Below, piece after piece: positions 44,677-53,755 of a stretch of 64,000 bases of DNA (the stretch's first letter is position 1; every line of letters starts with the position of its first letter). Below the pieces are notes generated by a model that searched no databases, was not told the origin of the DNA, and saw only the letters and a list, made by a program, of their open reading frames with translations. The position numbers were made by a program, and so were the translations under genes. This stretch comes from Diplocloster modestus (lineage in GTDB: Bacteria; Bacillota; Clostridia; Lachnospirales; Lachnospiraceae), in the NCBI RefSeq assembly GCF_019042245.1, contig NZ_JAHQCX010000004.1:1-64000 (forward strand), written 5' to 3'.

Positions 44677-46506
44677 CTAGTATTTCAGAAAACGCTCATA
44701 ACGCTGGCGGGTGATCTCTTCTTTGTCCTTACTTAGATAGCTTTGCAGGAATCTTTGGATTTCGGTTTTCATGGGGCTGCAGATTTCTTCCAGGTTATGG
44801 GGCTTTGCAGGCTCCGGTTCCGGTATGATTTTATCTATGACTTTAAGTTCTGACAGATCCGACGCGGTTATTTTCATAACCTCAGCCGCTTCATCACATC
44901 TTTTGCTGTCTTTCCACAGGATTGACGCGAATCCTTCCGGGGACAGTACGGAGTATATGGCATTTTCCATCATCCAGACTTCATTTCCCACCCCCAGGGC
45001 CAGGGCCCCGCCGCTGCCTCCTTCCCCGATGACAATGCAAAGGACCGGCACCTGCAGCGCGGACATTTCCATCAGATTTCTGGCGATGGCTTCTCCCTGT
45101 CCGCGTTCCTCGGCATCTAACCCGCAGAACGCTCCGGGGGTATCCACAAAAGTAATCACTGGACGGCCGAATTTTTCCGCCTGCTTCATCAGACGAAGCG
45201 CTTTGCGGTAACCCTCAGGATTCGGCATACCGAAGTTTCGTAATACATTTTCTTTCGTATTACGTCCCTTTTGCTGTCCGATTACAGTTACCGGTATTTC
45301 GTCCAGCCAGGCAAGGCCTCCGACTACAGCTCCGTCATCCCGGAAAGAACGGTCTCCATGCAGTTCCATGAAATCTTCAAACAGAGTCTGGATATAGTCC
45401 ACAGCAGTGGCACGGTCCGGCATCCTGGCCGTCTGGACGCGTTCCCAGGCCGTTACCTTCCCGGGATGGATTTCTGAAGGATTGAAAGCTCCGTCTATCG
45501 GATGATCAGCTCCATTTACCGGATTGCCAGACCTGTCTGAAACATTGCCGGCATATATAGGTTCTGTATTTCTTGTGTCCGGGCCGTTGTCCTGGTTCAT
45601 CGGAACAGCATTATGCAGATGAGCGGACTTGTTCTCCCGGAACGAATTGCACTTCTGAATGGGCTTATGCATCTGGATCAGTTTGTGCAGAGTATCTTTC
45701 AGGTCTTTTCTCTCTACGATACCGTCGATGATTCCGTGTTCCACCAGGAATTCCGACCTCTGGAACCCCTCCGGCAGCTTCTGGCCTATGGTCTGTTCTA
45801 TAACCCTGGGGCCGGCAAATCCCACCAGCGCGCCCGGCTCCCCCAGAATGATGTCTCCCAACATGGCGAAACTGGCCGTAACCCCTCCGGTAGTGGGATC
45901 GGTCAACACGGATATATAGAGCAGGCCCGCGTCGGAGTGACGCTTCAGGGCCGCCGCCGTCTTGGCCATCTGCATCAGGGAAATCATCCCTTCCTGCATC
46001 CTGGCCCCGCCGGAGCAGGTGAAGATGATCAGCGGAAGCCGTCGGGCGGTGGCGCGTTCAATGGCTCTGGTCAGTTTTTCCCCGACCATGTGTCCCATGC
46101 TTCCCATCATAAATCGGGAATCACAGATTCCTAAGACGGTATCTTCTCCATAGATTTTCCCCTGTCCGGTGATGACAGCTTCGTTTAGCTTCGTCTTCTC
46201 CCTTGTCTGCTGCAATTTATCTTCATATCCTTTAAACTCCAGCGGGTTTCCGCCGTACAGATCCGCATCCCACTCTTCAAAGGTATGCCGGTCCACCACC
46301 ATCCGTATCCGATTTTTTGCCTTCACCCGGAAATATCCTCCACATTTATAACATACATAGCGGTTGGAGGCCACGTCCTCTTTGTAAAGCATTTCCTTGC
46401 ATTTCGGACATTTGATCCATAGGCCCTCTGGCACCTGGGGTTCTGCGCTGTCTTTTGTCTTATTAAGCGTTATATAGACCGGTTTTTTGAACATTTCTTT
46501 TAACAT
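44677..46506 (-). CDS. accDA: Acetyl-CoA carboxylase carboxyltransferase, AccD-AccA fusion
   Basis: Transfers CO2 from carboxybiotin to acetyl-CoA. The 609-residue chain carries beta subunit (about 1-282) with its Cys4 zinc ribbon (C33, C36, C52, C55) and [14 protein letters not shown], then a low-complexity, Asn/Pro-rich linker (about 283-346), then the alpha subunit (347-609) with [31 protein letters not shown] and [20 protein letters not shown]. Both active-site oxyanion loops are intact. Separate accD and accA are the rule in most bacteria; the fusion occurs in some clostridia. It overlaps accC by 7 bp and is the last gene of the FAS operon. Confidence 0.96.
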   Translation of the reverse strand: MLKEMFKKPVYITLNKTKDSAEPQVPEGLWIKCPKCKEMLYKEDVASNRYVCYKCGGYFRVKAKNRIRMVVDRHTFEEWDADLYGGNPLEFKGYEDKLQQTREKTKLNEAVITGQGKIYGEDTVLGICDSRFMMGSMGHMVGEKLTRAIERATARRLPLIIFTCSGGARMQEGMISLMQMAKTAAALKRHSDAGLLYISVLTDPTTGGVTASFAMLGDIILGEPGALVGFAGPRVIEQTIGQKLPEGFQRSEFLVEHGIIDGIVERKDLKDTLHKLIQMHKPIQKCNSFRENKSAHLHNAVPMNQDNGPDTRNTEPIYAGNVSDRSGNPVNGADHPIDGAFNPSEIHPGKVTAWERVQTARMPDRATAVDYIQTLFEDFMELHGDRSFRDDGAVVGGLAWLDEIPVTVIGQQKGRNTKENVLRNFGMPNPEGYRKALRLMKQAEKFGRPVITFVDTPGAFCGLDAEERGQGEAIARNLMEMSALQVPVLCIVIGEGGSGGALALGVGNEVWMMENAIYSVLSPEGFASILWKDSKRCDEAAEVMKITASDLSELKVIDKIIPEPEPAKPHNLEEICSPMKTEIQRFLQSYLSKDKEEITRQRYERFLKY

Positions 46507-47849
46507 GACAGATGCTCCTCAATAAAATGGGTATTGGTGTTTCCACTCTGAAAATCGGGATGATTGATGATCTCGTACTGGAAATCAATATTTGTGGTAA
46601 TTCCTTCGATGACCAGCTCCCCCAGTGTACTCTGCATCTTACGGATCGCCAGGTCCCGGTTTCTGTCATAGACAATCACCTTTACAATCATGGAATCATA
46701 ATTGGCCGGAACCATATAATCCTGGAACAGGGCGGTTTCGATCCGTACACCGTTGCCGCCCGGCAGATGCAGATTCGTCACAGTTCCAGGGCAGGGCATA
46801 AAGTGTCTGGCCGGGTTTTCCGCATTGATCCGGCACTCCAGCGCATGACCGCGGATGGTGATCTCTTCCTGGGTAAAGCTTAAGGGTTCTCCCGCTGCAA
46901 TGCGTATCTGCTCCCGAACCAGATCGATACCGGTCACCATCTCGGTTACCGGATGCTCCACCTGAATCCGTGTGTTCATTTCCATAAAATAATAACTGCC
47001 GTCTCTGTCCAGCAGGAATTCGATGGTTCCGGCATTTTCGTAACCGGCTGCTTTGGCGGCGCGGATCGCCGTGTCACCCATTTCTCTGCGCAGTTTTTCA
47101 TCGATGGCACAGGAGGGGGATTCTTCGATCAGCTTCTGATGGCGTCTCTGGATCGAACAGTCCCGTTCACCCAGCTGTACCACATGACCGTATTGATCCG
47201 CCAGGATCTGGAACTCGATATGACGGGGACGCTGTACATATTTTTCAATATACATGGCATCGTCGGCAAATGCGTTTATGGATTCCCGCTGGGCCGTGGA
47301 AAACTGTCCCTCGAATTCTTCCGCCTTTTCCACGATTCGCATCCCCTTGCCGCCTCCGCCCGAGGAAGCTTTGACAATGACCGGATATCCGATCTGATCC
47401 GCGGCTTTCCTGCCGTCCTGCACCGTATACACGGCTTCTTTTGTACCCGGCACCACCGGAACGCCCGCCTCCATCATGGTATGTCTGGCTTCTGATTTAT
47501 TTCCCATCCGGCTGATCACTTTCGCCGGGGGGCCGATGAAAGTAATATGGCATTTCTCACACATTTCCACAAAGCGGCTGTTCTCCGACAAGAAACCGAA
47601 TCCGGGGTGGATCGCATCCGCTCCCGCCGCGATGGTAGCACTTAAGATCCGCTCCATATTCAGATAGCTCTCCGCAGCCGGCGCAGGACCGATGCAGACA
47701 GCTTCATCGGCCAGCTGGGCGTGAAGCGCATCCCGGTCCGCCTGTGAGTAGACCGCCACGGTCTTTATCCCCATCTCCCGGCAGGCCCTGATGATCCGGA
47801 CCGCGATCTCTCCTCTGTTGGCAATTAATATTTTCTGAAACATAGACAA
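46500..47849 (-). CDS. accC: Biotin carboxylase AccC
   Basis: ATP-dependent carboxylation of biotin on AccB. The 449-residue ATP-grasp enzyme starts [20 protein letters not shown] and shows [14 protein letters not shown] (ATP-lid glycines), [52 protein letters not shown] (catalytic Glu/Arg region) and [13 protein letters not shown]. Length and motifs are normal. It begins 3 bp after fabZ and overlaps accDA, so translation is coupled. Confidence 0.98.
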   Translation of the reverse strand: MSMFQKILIANRGEIAVRIIRACREMGIKTVAVYSQADRDALHAQLADEAVCIGPAPAAESYLNMERILSATIAAGADAIHPGFGFLSENSRFVEMCEKCHITFIGPPAKVISRMGNKSEARHTMMEAGVPVVPGTKEAVYTVQDGRKAADQIGYPVIVKASSGGGGKGMRIVEKAEEFEGQFSTAQRESINAFADDAMYIEKYVQRPRHIEFQILADQYGHVVQLGERDCSIQRRHQKLIEESPSCAIDEKLRREMGDTAIRAAKAAGYENAGTIEFLLDRDGSYYFMEMNTRIQVEHPVTEMVTGIDLVREQIRIAAGEPLSFTQEEITIRGHALECRINAENPARHFMPCPGTVTNLHLPGGNGVRIETALFQDYMVPANYDSMIVKVIVYDRNRDLAIRKMQSTLGELVIEGITTNIDFQYEIINHPDFQSGNTNTHFIEEHLSC

Positions 47850-47852
47850 CTC

Positions 47853-48278
47853 CTATCCGATGGCAAAGGTCAGCTCAGCTGACGCCGCGATCTGCCCATC
47901 CACCCGTGCCGTCGCTTTTCCGACGCCGATCGGGCCTTTTTGTTTGATCATTTCCACTTCCAGCGAAAGCACGTCGCCGGGTAACACCTTTTTCTTAAAC
48001 TTAGCCGAGTTGATCGCACCGAAGTAGGCGACTTTCCCCTTGAATTCCGGCTGGCTTAAAATAACCACTGCACCCACCTGGGCGAGGGCTTCAATGATCA
48101 ATACCCCCGGCATCACAGGCTCCTGCGGAAAATGTCCAGCAAAAAAAGGTTCATTATAGGTGACGCACTTTGTCCCCACCGCTCGTTTGCCCGGCTCCAG
48201 CTCTTCGATCCGGTCCACCAGCAGAAACGGCTGGCGGTGCGGGATGGTTTCCATAATCTGCTTAATATCCATAACCAT
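47853..48278 (-). CDS. fabZ: 3-hydroxyacyl-ACP dehydratase FabZ
   Basis: Dehydrates beta-hydroxyacyl-ACP to trans-2-enoyl-ACP in FAS II. The 141-residue hotdog-fold protein has [13 protein letters not shown] and the catalytic His and Glu in [20 protein letters not shown] (H49 and E63). GGAG lies 9 nt before the ATG. The gene is preceded by a remarkable array of 10-bp palindromes in the gap after accB. Unsaturated fatty acid synthesis in Firmicutes may depend on FabZ/FabN activity, which cannot be separated by eye. Confidence 0.97.
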   Translation of the reverse strand: MVMDIKQIMETIPHRQPFLLVDRIEELEPGKRAVGTKCVTYNEPFFAGHFPQEPVMPGVLIIEALAQVGAVVILSQPEFKGKVAYFGAINSAKFKKKVLPGDVLSLEVEMIKQKGPIGVGKATARVDGQIAASAELTFAIG

Positions 48279-48302
48279 GTCTCTATTCTCCTGCCCTTCG
48301 AA

Positions 48303-48420
48303 TTTGGGACATGTCCATTTCAGTTTGGGACATGTCCATTTCAGTTTGGGACATGTCCATTTCGATTTGGGACATGTCCATTCCGTTTGGACATGTCCCA
48401 GATCGATTTGGACATGTCCC
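48303..48420. repeat. Six-copy array of GGACATGTCC palindromes, 21-bp period
   Basis: The perfect 10-bp palindrome GGACATGTCC occurs six times, with GGG or CCC flanks starting at 48306, 48327, 48348, 48369, 48389 and 48410 (spacing 21, 21, 21, 20, 21). Spacers are variants of atttcagttt. The first four copies carry the extra G on the left and the last two the extra C on the right, so the array has an overall dyad. It fills almost the whole gap between accB and fabZ. A spacing of two helical turns puts all sites on one DNA face; in mRNA the copies can pair with each other. Confidence 0.95.
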
Positions 48421-48426
48421 AGTTCG

Positions 48427-48873
48427 TCAACGGATGCGGAAAAGAGGCTGGTCGTACTCTACCATTTGTTCGTTTCCGATCAGAACTTCTTCTACGATTC
48501 CGTCGTATTCACTTTCGATCTCATTCATCAGTTTCATAGCCTCCACGATGCCCAGAACCTGACCTTTTTTCACTGTGTCGCCGGCCTGGACGAAAGCTGC
48601 GGCATCTGGTGACGGAGCATTGTAGAAGGTTCCCACTAACGGGGATTTGATGAGATTGCCAGTTACGGCTTCCGTGTCCGGTGCCGCTGCGGCCGAAGGG
48701 ATGAGGTCAACCGCTGCGGTGGTTATCTGAGGATTCCCTCCACTTACATTCACGGTTTGGGTGTCCCGACGGGTCTCCAGTGAAATTTTCATATCGCCCT
48801 CTTCCAGTGTAAAGCTGGACAGTGCGGATTCGGATACTGTATGGATCAATTTTATTATATTATCTAATTCCAT
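48427..48873 (-). CDS. accB: Biotin carboxyl carrier protein AccB
   Basis: Carries biotin for acetyl-CoA carboxylase. From the ATG at 48873 it has 148 residues: an N-terminal helical segment, a Ser/Ala/Pro-rich linker (about 40-70), and the C-terminal biotinyl domain with [15 protein letters not shown] and [11 protein letters not shown], where K114 is biotinylated. The usual EAMKMMNE is EAMKLMNE, a common variant. GGAGG lies 5 nt before this ATG; a longer frame would add 34 residues encoded by the duplicated leader. Between fabF and fabZ in the operon. Confidence 0.96.
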   Translation of the reverse strand: MELDNIIKLIHTVSESALSSFTLEEGDMKISLETRRDTQTVNVSGGNPQITTAAVDLIPSAAAAPDTEAVTGNLIKSPLVGTFYNAPSPDAAAFVQAGDTVKKGQVLGIVEAMKLMNEIESEYDGIVEEVLIGNEQMVEYDQPLFRIR

Positions 48874-48875
48874 GA

Positions 48876-48989
48876 TTACCTCCAGTGGCGCATTTACTGC
48901 GCCTTTATTCAGGGATGGGTGAACTTTATGTTCAACCTTACCTCCAGTGGCGCATTTACTGCACCTATTATTCAAGGATGGGTGAACTT
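48876..48989. repeat. Tandem duplication of the accB leader
   Basis: Two copies (48876-48927 and 48938-48989) of a 52-bp segment, offset by 62 bp and nearly identical. Each copy contains the GGAGGTAA ribosome binding site; only one is followed by the accB start. The outer copy ends at the fabF stop codon. Confidence 0.85.
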
Positions 48990-50223
48990 AAGGTCGATAT
49001 TTTCGGATCAACACGCTGGCGTTATGACCTCCGAATCCCAGTGAGTTACTGAGCGCATACTCCACTTCCTCGGCAATGCCCTTTCCTGGAACATAGTTGA
49101 GGTCCAGTTCTTCATCCGGTACCTGGTACCCCGCAGTCGGGTGGATATAACTGTCTGTAATGGTTTTGACACAGGCAATCAATTCGACAGCTCCCGCGGC
49201 TCCCAGTAAATGTCCGACCATGGATTTGGTGGAATTAACCTTGAGGCTGCAGGCGTGTTCCCCAAATACTTTTTTAATCGCCCTGGTTTCAAACAGATCG
49301 TTGTGGTGGGTACTGGTACCGTGCGCATTGATGTAGGTAATCTCATGAAGTCCTGCGCCGGATTCCTGAATGGCTCTGCGCATTGCCTGCGCAGCTCCCT
49401 CACCGTCTTCTGCGGGGGAAGTGATATGATATGCGTCACTGGTAGCTCCGTATCCGACTACCTCAGCCAGAATACGGGCGTCTCTGTGTTTCGCATGTTC
49501 CAGTTCTTCCAGTATCAGGACGCCGGCGCCTTCACCCATAACAAAACCATTTCGCTCCTTGTCAAAGGGAATGGAACAGCGGTCCGGATCTTTGGAAGTG
49601 GACAGGGCAGTCAGGGCGGCGAATCCGGCTACTCCGATGGGGGTAATCGAGCTTTCCGCGCCTCCGGCTAACATCACATCCGCATCGCCGGTCTGAATAC
49701 TGCGGTAAGCCTCTCCTACCGAATGGGTCCCGCTGGCGCAGGCAGTTACCACATTGATGCTTTTGCCTTTCAATCCATATTGAATGGACACATTGCCGGC
49801 CGCCATATTCGTGATCATCAGCGGAACCAGCAGCGGGTTCACCCTGCTGGGCCCTTTATCCAGCAATTTCTTATGTTCCCGCTCCATGGCCTGCAGGCTT
49901 CCGATACCGCTGCTGACCGCGCAGCCCACCATGTAGGGGTCCTCCTCTTCGATCTTAAGGTCCGCATCAGCTATAGCTTCTCCCGACGCAGCCACTGCAT
50001 ACTGGCAAAAGGCCTCCATTCGTTTTGCAGCCTTGAAATCCATGTATTCTCTGGGGTTGAAATTCTGTACTTCTGCCGCGATGCCAGCCTTGTATTCGGA
50101 CGCATCGAATTTAGTTATTTCCCGGAATCCGGTTTTTCCGGCTTTTAAGCCTTCCCAGAAATCCTGTACATTGAGTCCGATGGGGGTGATCGCGCCCATA
50201 CCGGTAATTACTACTCTTCTCAT
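48988..50223 (-). CDS. fabF: 3-oxoacyl-ACP synthase II FabF
   Basis: Condensing enzyme that elongates acyl-ACP with malonyl-ACP. The 411-residue thiolase-fold protein has the nucleophile in [15 protein letters not shown] (C162), and the His pair in [15 protein letters not shown] and [15 protein letters not shown], giving the Cys-His-His triad of [21 protein letters not shown] and the C-terminal [13 protein letters not shown] are typical. Start overlaps the fabG stop (ATGA). Confidence 0.98.
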   Translation of the reverse strand: MRRVVITGMGAITPIGLNVQDFWEGLKAGKTGFREITKFDASEYKAGIAAEVQNFNPREYMDFKAAKRMEAFCQYAVAASGEAIADADLKIEEEDPYMVGCAVSSGIGSLQAMEREHKKLLDKGPSRVNPLLVPLMITNMAAGNVSIQYGLKGKSINVVTACASGTHSVGEAYRSIQTGDADVMLAGGAESSITPIGVAGFAALTALSTSKDPDRCSIPFDKERNGFVMGEGAGVLILEELEHAKHRDARILAEVVGYGATSDAYHITSPAEDGEGAAQAMRRAIQESGAGLHEITYINAHGTSTHHNDLFETRAIKKVFGEHACSLKVNSTKSMVGHLLGAAGAVELIACVKTITDSYIHPTAGYQVPDEELDLNYVPGKGIAEEVEYALSNSLGFGGHNASVLIRKYRP

Positions 50224-50960
50224 ATCGCCATACCTCCGTCCACATGAATAATCTGTCCCGTTATATAACTGGCCTGATCAGAAGCCAAAAAACCAACAAC
50301 ACTGGCGATCTCATCCGGGTCCCCCATCCGTCCCAGCGGGATCTGTGTCTTAACCTGTTCTTTCAGCTTATCACTAAGACTGTCGGTCATGTCGGTCTGT
50401 ATGAATCCGGGAGCCACCGCATTGACTCGTATCCCACGGCTGGCCAATTCCCTGGCCATGGTCTTAGTCAATCCGATCACTCCGGCCTTGGAAGCGGCAT
50501 AATTCGCCTGCCCGGCGTTTCCTAATACTCCGGAGACGCTGGAAATATTAATAATGCTGCCGGCCCTTTGCTTTATCATCTGCCTGGCACTGTGACGGAT
50601 CGTATGAAAGGTCCCTTTCAGATTGATATCCATCACCCGGTCAAAGTCTTCCTCACTCATCTTCATAATCAAGCCGTCCCGGGTGATACCCGCGTTATTT
50701 ACCAGAATATCCAACCGCCCGAACTTCTCAACGACTGTCCGCATCATATTTTCCACCTGCTGAAAATCCGCTACGTTACACTGATAGGTCATGGCAGTTC
50801 CGCCGTTTTCCATAATCTTCTCTGCCACCTCTTTGGCAGCCTGCATAGAGCCGCTGTAATTGATGACAACCGTAGCTCCCTGTCCTGCTAATGTCAGTGC
50901 AATAGCCCTTCCGATTCCACGGCCCGCTCCGGTCACCAGCGCGATTTTGTCTTTTAACAT
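50220..50960 (-). CDS. fabG: 3-oxoacyl-ACP reductase FabG
   Basis: NADPH-dependent short-chain dehydrogenase of 246 residues. It has the cofactor loop [12 protein letters not shown] (9-20), [14 protein letters not shown], the catalytic Ser in [15 protein letters not shown] and Tyr-x3-Lys in [11 protein letters not shown]. The C-terminal DGGMAI is the family ending. It overlaps fabD by 7 bp upstream and fabF by 4 bp downstream, indicating translational coupling. Confidence 0.98.
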   Translation of the reverse strand: MLKDKIALVTGAGRGIGRAIALTLAGQGATVVINYSGSMQAAKEVAEKIMENGGTAMTYQCNVADFQQVENMMRTVVEKFGRLDILVNNAGITRDGLIMKMSEEDFDRVMDINLKGTFHTIRHSARQMIKQRAGSIINISSVSGVLGNAGQANYAASKAGVIGLTKTMARELASRGIRVNAVAPGFIQTDMTDSLSDKLKEQVKTQIPLGRMGDPDEIASVVGFLASDQASYITGQIIHVDGGMAI

Positions 50961-51874
50961 TTCATTTCCTCCATTATCTTCTTCAGGTCATCGGGCTTTT
51001 CGATATTCATCACTTTCACATCTCTTTGGATCTTTTTCACAAAACCGCTAAGTGTCCTTCCCGGACCAATTTCCAAAAAGGTATCGGTTCCGTCCGCAAT
51101 CAGCCGCTCCACGCTCTGCTGCCATAAGACGGAGGAATAGACCTGTCTTCCCAGCAGATGTTTGATCTCTTCCGAATCTGTCACATATTCCGCCGTCACA
51201 TTTGTGATATAGGGGATCTGGAGTTTCCGAAGCACGATAGGTCTTAACACCTCTTCCAGCTGTATTCCCGCATTTTCTAATAATTCAGAGTGAAATGGTC
51301 CGCTGACTTTTAACGGCACTGTTCTTCTGGCTCCCGCCTCTTTTAGTGACTCACAGGCTTTTGCCACTGCTTTTTCCTCCCCGGTTATGACGATCTGACC
51401 GGGACAATTATAATTGGCTACAGACACGATACCTTCCGTCTCCCCGCAAATTTTCCGGATCAGCTCTGCGTCAGTTCCCATAACAGCCGCCATGGCACCT
51501 CCTGCCGGTACGGCTTCCTGCATCAGGATTCCCCTTTTGCGCACAACTGCCACCGCATCTTCAAAGCTCATGGCTTTCCCGGCCAGAATCGCCCCATACT
51601 CACCCAGGCTTAATCCAGCAGCCGCATCCGGGCGGATCCCCTCCGCCTCGATAACTGCCAGCATCGCTGCCGAAACCGTCAGCATCGCCGCCTGTGTATA
51701 GGCCGTTATATTAAGCCTCTCATTTTGCTCGAAGCATAACTCCTTCATATCCATTGAAAGGACATCCGAGGCTGCTTCAAATATTCGGCGGCTTTCTGCA
51801 AACTGATCATAAAATTCTTTTCCCATGCCGGCATACTGGGCCCCCTGCCCGGGAAATATAAAAGCTAGTTTCAT
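50954..51874 (-). CDS. fabD: Malonyl CoA-ACP transacylase FabD
   Basis: Loads malonyl groups onto ACP. The 306-residue protein starts [14 protein letters not shown] and has the nucleophile Ser in [13 protein letters not shown] (S89), the conserved Arg in VRKRG and the catalytic His in [15 protein letters not shown] replaces the GHSLGE seen in E. coli, as in several Firmicutes. A 257-bp gap upstream with a FabT-like operator suggests an internal promoter. Confidence 0.97.
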   Translation of the reverse strand: MKLAFIFPGQGAQYAGMGKEFYDQFAESRRIFEAASDVLSMDMKELCFEQNERLNITAYTQAAMLTVSAAMLAVIEAEGIRPDAAAGLSLGEYGAILAGKAMSFEDAVAVVRKRGILMQEAVPAGGAMAAVMGTDAELIRKICGETEGIVSVANYNCPGQIVITGEEKAVAKACESLKEAGARRTVPLKVSGPFHSELLENAGIQLEEVLRPIVLRKLQIPYITNVTAEYVTDSEEIKHLLGRQVYSSVLWQQSVERLIADGTDTFLEIGPGRTLSGFVKKIQRDVKVMNIEKPDDLKKIMEEMKC

Positions 51875-52030
51875 ACTGAATTTCTCCTGTTATTTTCATT
51901 TCTCTGCCATTCCATTTATCAGTCTATTGAATCTACTTTGTTTATTTCATAGGCGTTTTCCATTCTCTGCTTAATGAATTCCTCGGATTATTTACTGGTG
52001 TAAAATCCCGCTTCCGCATCCATCTATATA

Positions 52031-52045
52031 CTTTGATATTCAAAG
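52031..52045. promoter_or_regulatory. FabT-like operator upstream of fabD
   Basis: CTTTGATATTCAAAG, a dyad TTTGA-n3-TCAAA, resembles the operator type reported for the MarR-family fatty acid repressor FabT. The same 13-bp core sits at the acpP promoter. No well-matched promoter hexamers are evident beside it. Confidence 0.7.
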
Positions 52046-52131
52046 CATTTATTCAAAAGAATGGAGACGCCTCTTCCGTTTTAGTTGGTATCAATCGTAA
52101 TATACGGATGAAAGTGTACGTCCCCTATGTT

Positions 52132-53070
52132 TTATCCTATGTTCCAGTCTTTCTTAAGCAAAGCCTTGGCTTCCCCGAGCATTTCCTGAATGATTTCGGC
52201 ACAGCTTTGCTCCTTCTTAACCAATCCGGCGATCTGCCCGGCCATTACCGTACCTCCCTTGACATCGCCATCCATCACTGCCTTGCGAAGGGATCCCAGC
52301 GTCATATATTCCAGTTCTTCAAAGGAAGCGCCTTCCTGCTCCATTTTCAGATACTCTCTGGTCATTTGGTTGCGCAGCGACCGCACCGGATGGCCGGTAG
52401 TGAGACCCGTCACCTCGGAATCGATATCCCGGGCCTTTATCACTTTCTGTTTATAATTCTGATGTACAATGGATTCCTCAGCCACAACAAACCGGGTTCC
52501 CATCTGAACCGCTTCCGCTCCCAGCATCAGCGCAGCTGCCATTCCTCTGCCATCGCCAATACCGCCGGCCGCAATCACCGGAATCTGCACCGCGTCTGCC
52601 ACCTGTGGAACTAAAGCCATCGTAGTCGTCTGTCCAATGTGTCCGCCGGACTCACATCCTTCCGCCACGACCGCGTCCGCCCCGTGCTTTTCCATCCTCT
52701 TAGCTAACGCCACCGAAGCGATAACCGGGATCACACGAATCCCCGCCTCTTTCCACATAGGAATATAAGGTTCCGGGTTCCCGGCCCCGGTAGTCACCGC
52801 AGCCACTTTCTCCTCTGTAACCATCAACGCGATATCCTTCGAATGAGGGCTCAACAACATAATATTTACGCCAAAAGGTTTATCCGTCAGCTCCCTGGCT
52901 CTCCTGATCTCATCCCGGACAACCTCCACAGGCGCGTTGGCCGCTCCGATCAGGCCGAAGCCTCCGGCCTGTGATACCGCTGCCGCCAGGGAATGTTCCG
53001 CTACCCAGGCCATTCCGCCCTGGATAATCGGGTACTTTATATTCAGCAGTTCAGTCACTCTGGTTTTCAT
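52132..53070 (-). CDS. fabK: Enoyl-ACP reductase II FabK
   Basis: FMN- and NADH-dependent last step of each elongation cycle; replaces triclosan-sensitive FabI. The 312-residue TIM-barrel protein has YPIIQGGMAWVAEHSLAAAV, GVNIMLL, AVTTGAGNP, VAEGCESGGHIGQTTTMALV with the catalytic-region His, and AAGGIGDGRGMAAALMLGAE with VQMGTRF. It starts just after the acpP stop. Position in the FAS operon favours FabK over nitronate monooxygenase, to which it is related. Confidence 0.96.
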   Translation of the reverse strand: MKTRVTELLNIKYPIIQGGMAWVAEHSLAAAVSQAGGFGLIGAANAPVEVVRDEIRRARELTDKPFGVNIMLLSPHSKDIALMVTEEKVAAVTTGAGNPEPYIPMWKEAGIRVIPVIASVALAKRMEKHGADAVVAEGCESGGHIGQTTTMALVPQVADAVQIPVIAAGGIGDGRGMAAALMLGAEAVQMGTRFVVAEESIVHQNYKQKVIKARDIDSEVTGLTTGHPVRSLRNQMTREYLKMEQEGASFEELEYMTLGSLRKAVMDGDVKGGTVMAGQIAGLVKKEQSCAEIIQEMLGEAKALLKKDWNIG

Positions 53071-53301
53071 CTATTCCACACCTTTAGCTTTAAGGTAATC
53101 CATAACCTTGCCAACCGTAGTCAGTTCCGTGAGATCCTCCGCAGGAATTTCCACTTCATAATTTTCCTCCAGCGCCATAACCAGCTCGAACAGGTCCAGC
53201 GAATCCGCGCCCAGGTCCTCCTTAAAAGAAGTCGCCTCGGAAATCTCCGCTTCATCCGCATTCAACTGCTCTGCTATTATCTCTCTCATTTTTTCCAACA
53301 T
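53071..53301 (-). CDS. acpP: Acyl carrier protein
   Basis: Small acidic carrier of growing acyl chains, 76 residues. The 4'-phosphopantetheine attachment site is Ser34 in LGADSLDLFELVMALEE. Acidic composition and length are standard. GGAG lies 9 nt before the ATG at 53301; a longer frame of 10 hydrophobic residues precedes it without support. First gene of the FAS operon, directly behind the main promoter. Confidence 0.97.
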   Translation of the reverse strand: MLEKMREIIAEQLNADEAEISEATSFKEDLGADSLDLFELVMALEENYEVEIPAEDLTELTTVGKVMDYLKAKGVE

Positions 53302-53335
53302 GATTATAATCTCCTTTATTTTGAAAAACAAATAT

Positions 53336-53377
53336 TTTGATATTCAAAGTATATCTCCCGAGTACACCTTCTGTCAA
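53336..53377 (-). promoter_or_regulatory. FAS operon promoter with FabT-like operator
   Basis: Minus-strand TTGACA (53372-53377), 18-bp spacer, TATACT (53348-53353). The dyad TTTGATATTCAAA (53336-53348) abuts the -10 element and covers the expected start site, so a repressor bound there would block transcription. It is the same dyad as at 52032-52044. Confidence 0.82.
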
Positions 53378-53402
53378 TAGTTTTTTTTATAATGGTCCGG
53401 GT

Positions 53403-53673
53403 TGAGCGGGGTGGGGCGGCCTTTCGGAGCCGGGCGGCAAATCACGCGGGGCCAAATCACTTCGGCCAGACCTAAGAACGGGTAACTCCGAAGGCGGGAG
53501 AACCTCTTATTGGCAGGGCCTGGAACAAACTCGCCACAAATCGGCTCGGACAGTGTTCCAGGTCCTGCGAGGTTCTCCCACCTTCTGCGTAACCCGTTCT
53601 ATGGCCTGGCCTCAAGTGATTTGGCCCCGCGTGATTTGCCGCCCGGCTCCGAAAGGCCGCCCCACCCCGCTCA
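53403..53673. repeat. Giant GC-rich inverted repeat, 60-bp perfect arms
   Basis: Positions 53403-53462 and 53614-53673 are exact reverse complements over 60 bp. The inner 150 bp continues as an imperfect stem toward a loop near 53540, so a transcript would form one hairpin of about 270 nt. It lies between acpP (promoter) and the end of the GerA gene. A TATAAT at 53388-53393 on the plus strand lies about 10 bp before the left arm, without a clear -35. No sequence likeness to the 9.5-kb element was seen, apart from GC richness. Confidence 0.95.
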
Positions 53674-53755
53674 CCCCTGCTTTAAAAAAGGCTGTTTATA
53701 TGCTGATGGGTCAGTGATATTATGGACGGTTAAATGACTTTTTGATTAGCTTTCA

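Noticed and set aside
48303..48420. CRISPR-like array
   Set aside because: Units are 21 bp, spacers are near-identical variants of one sequence, and no cas genes are present.
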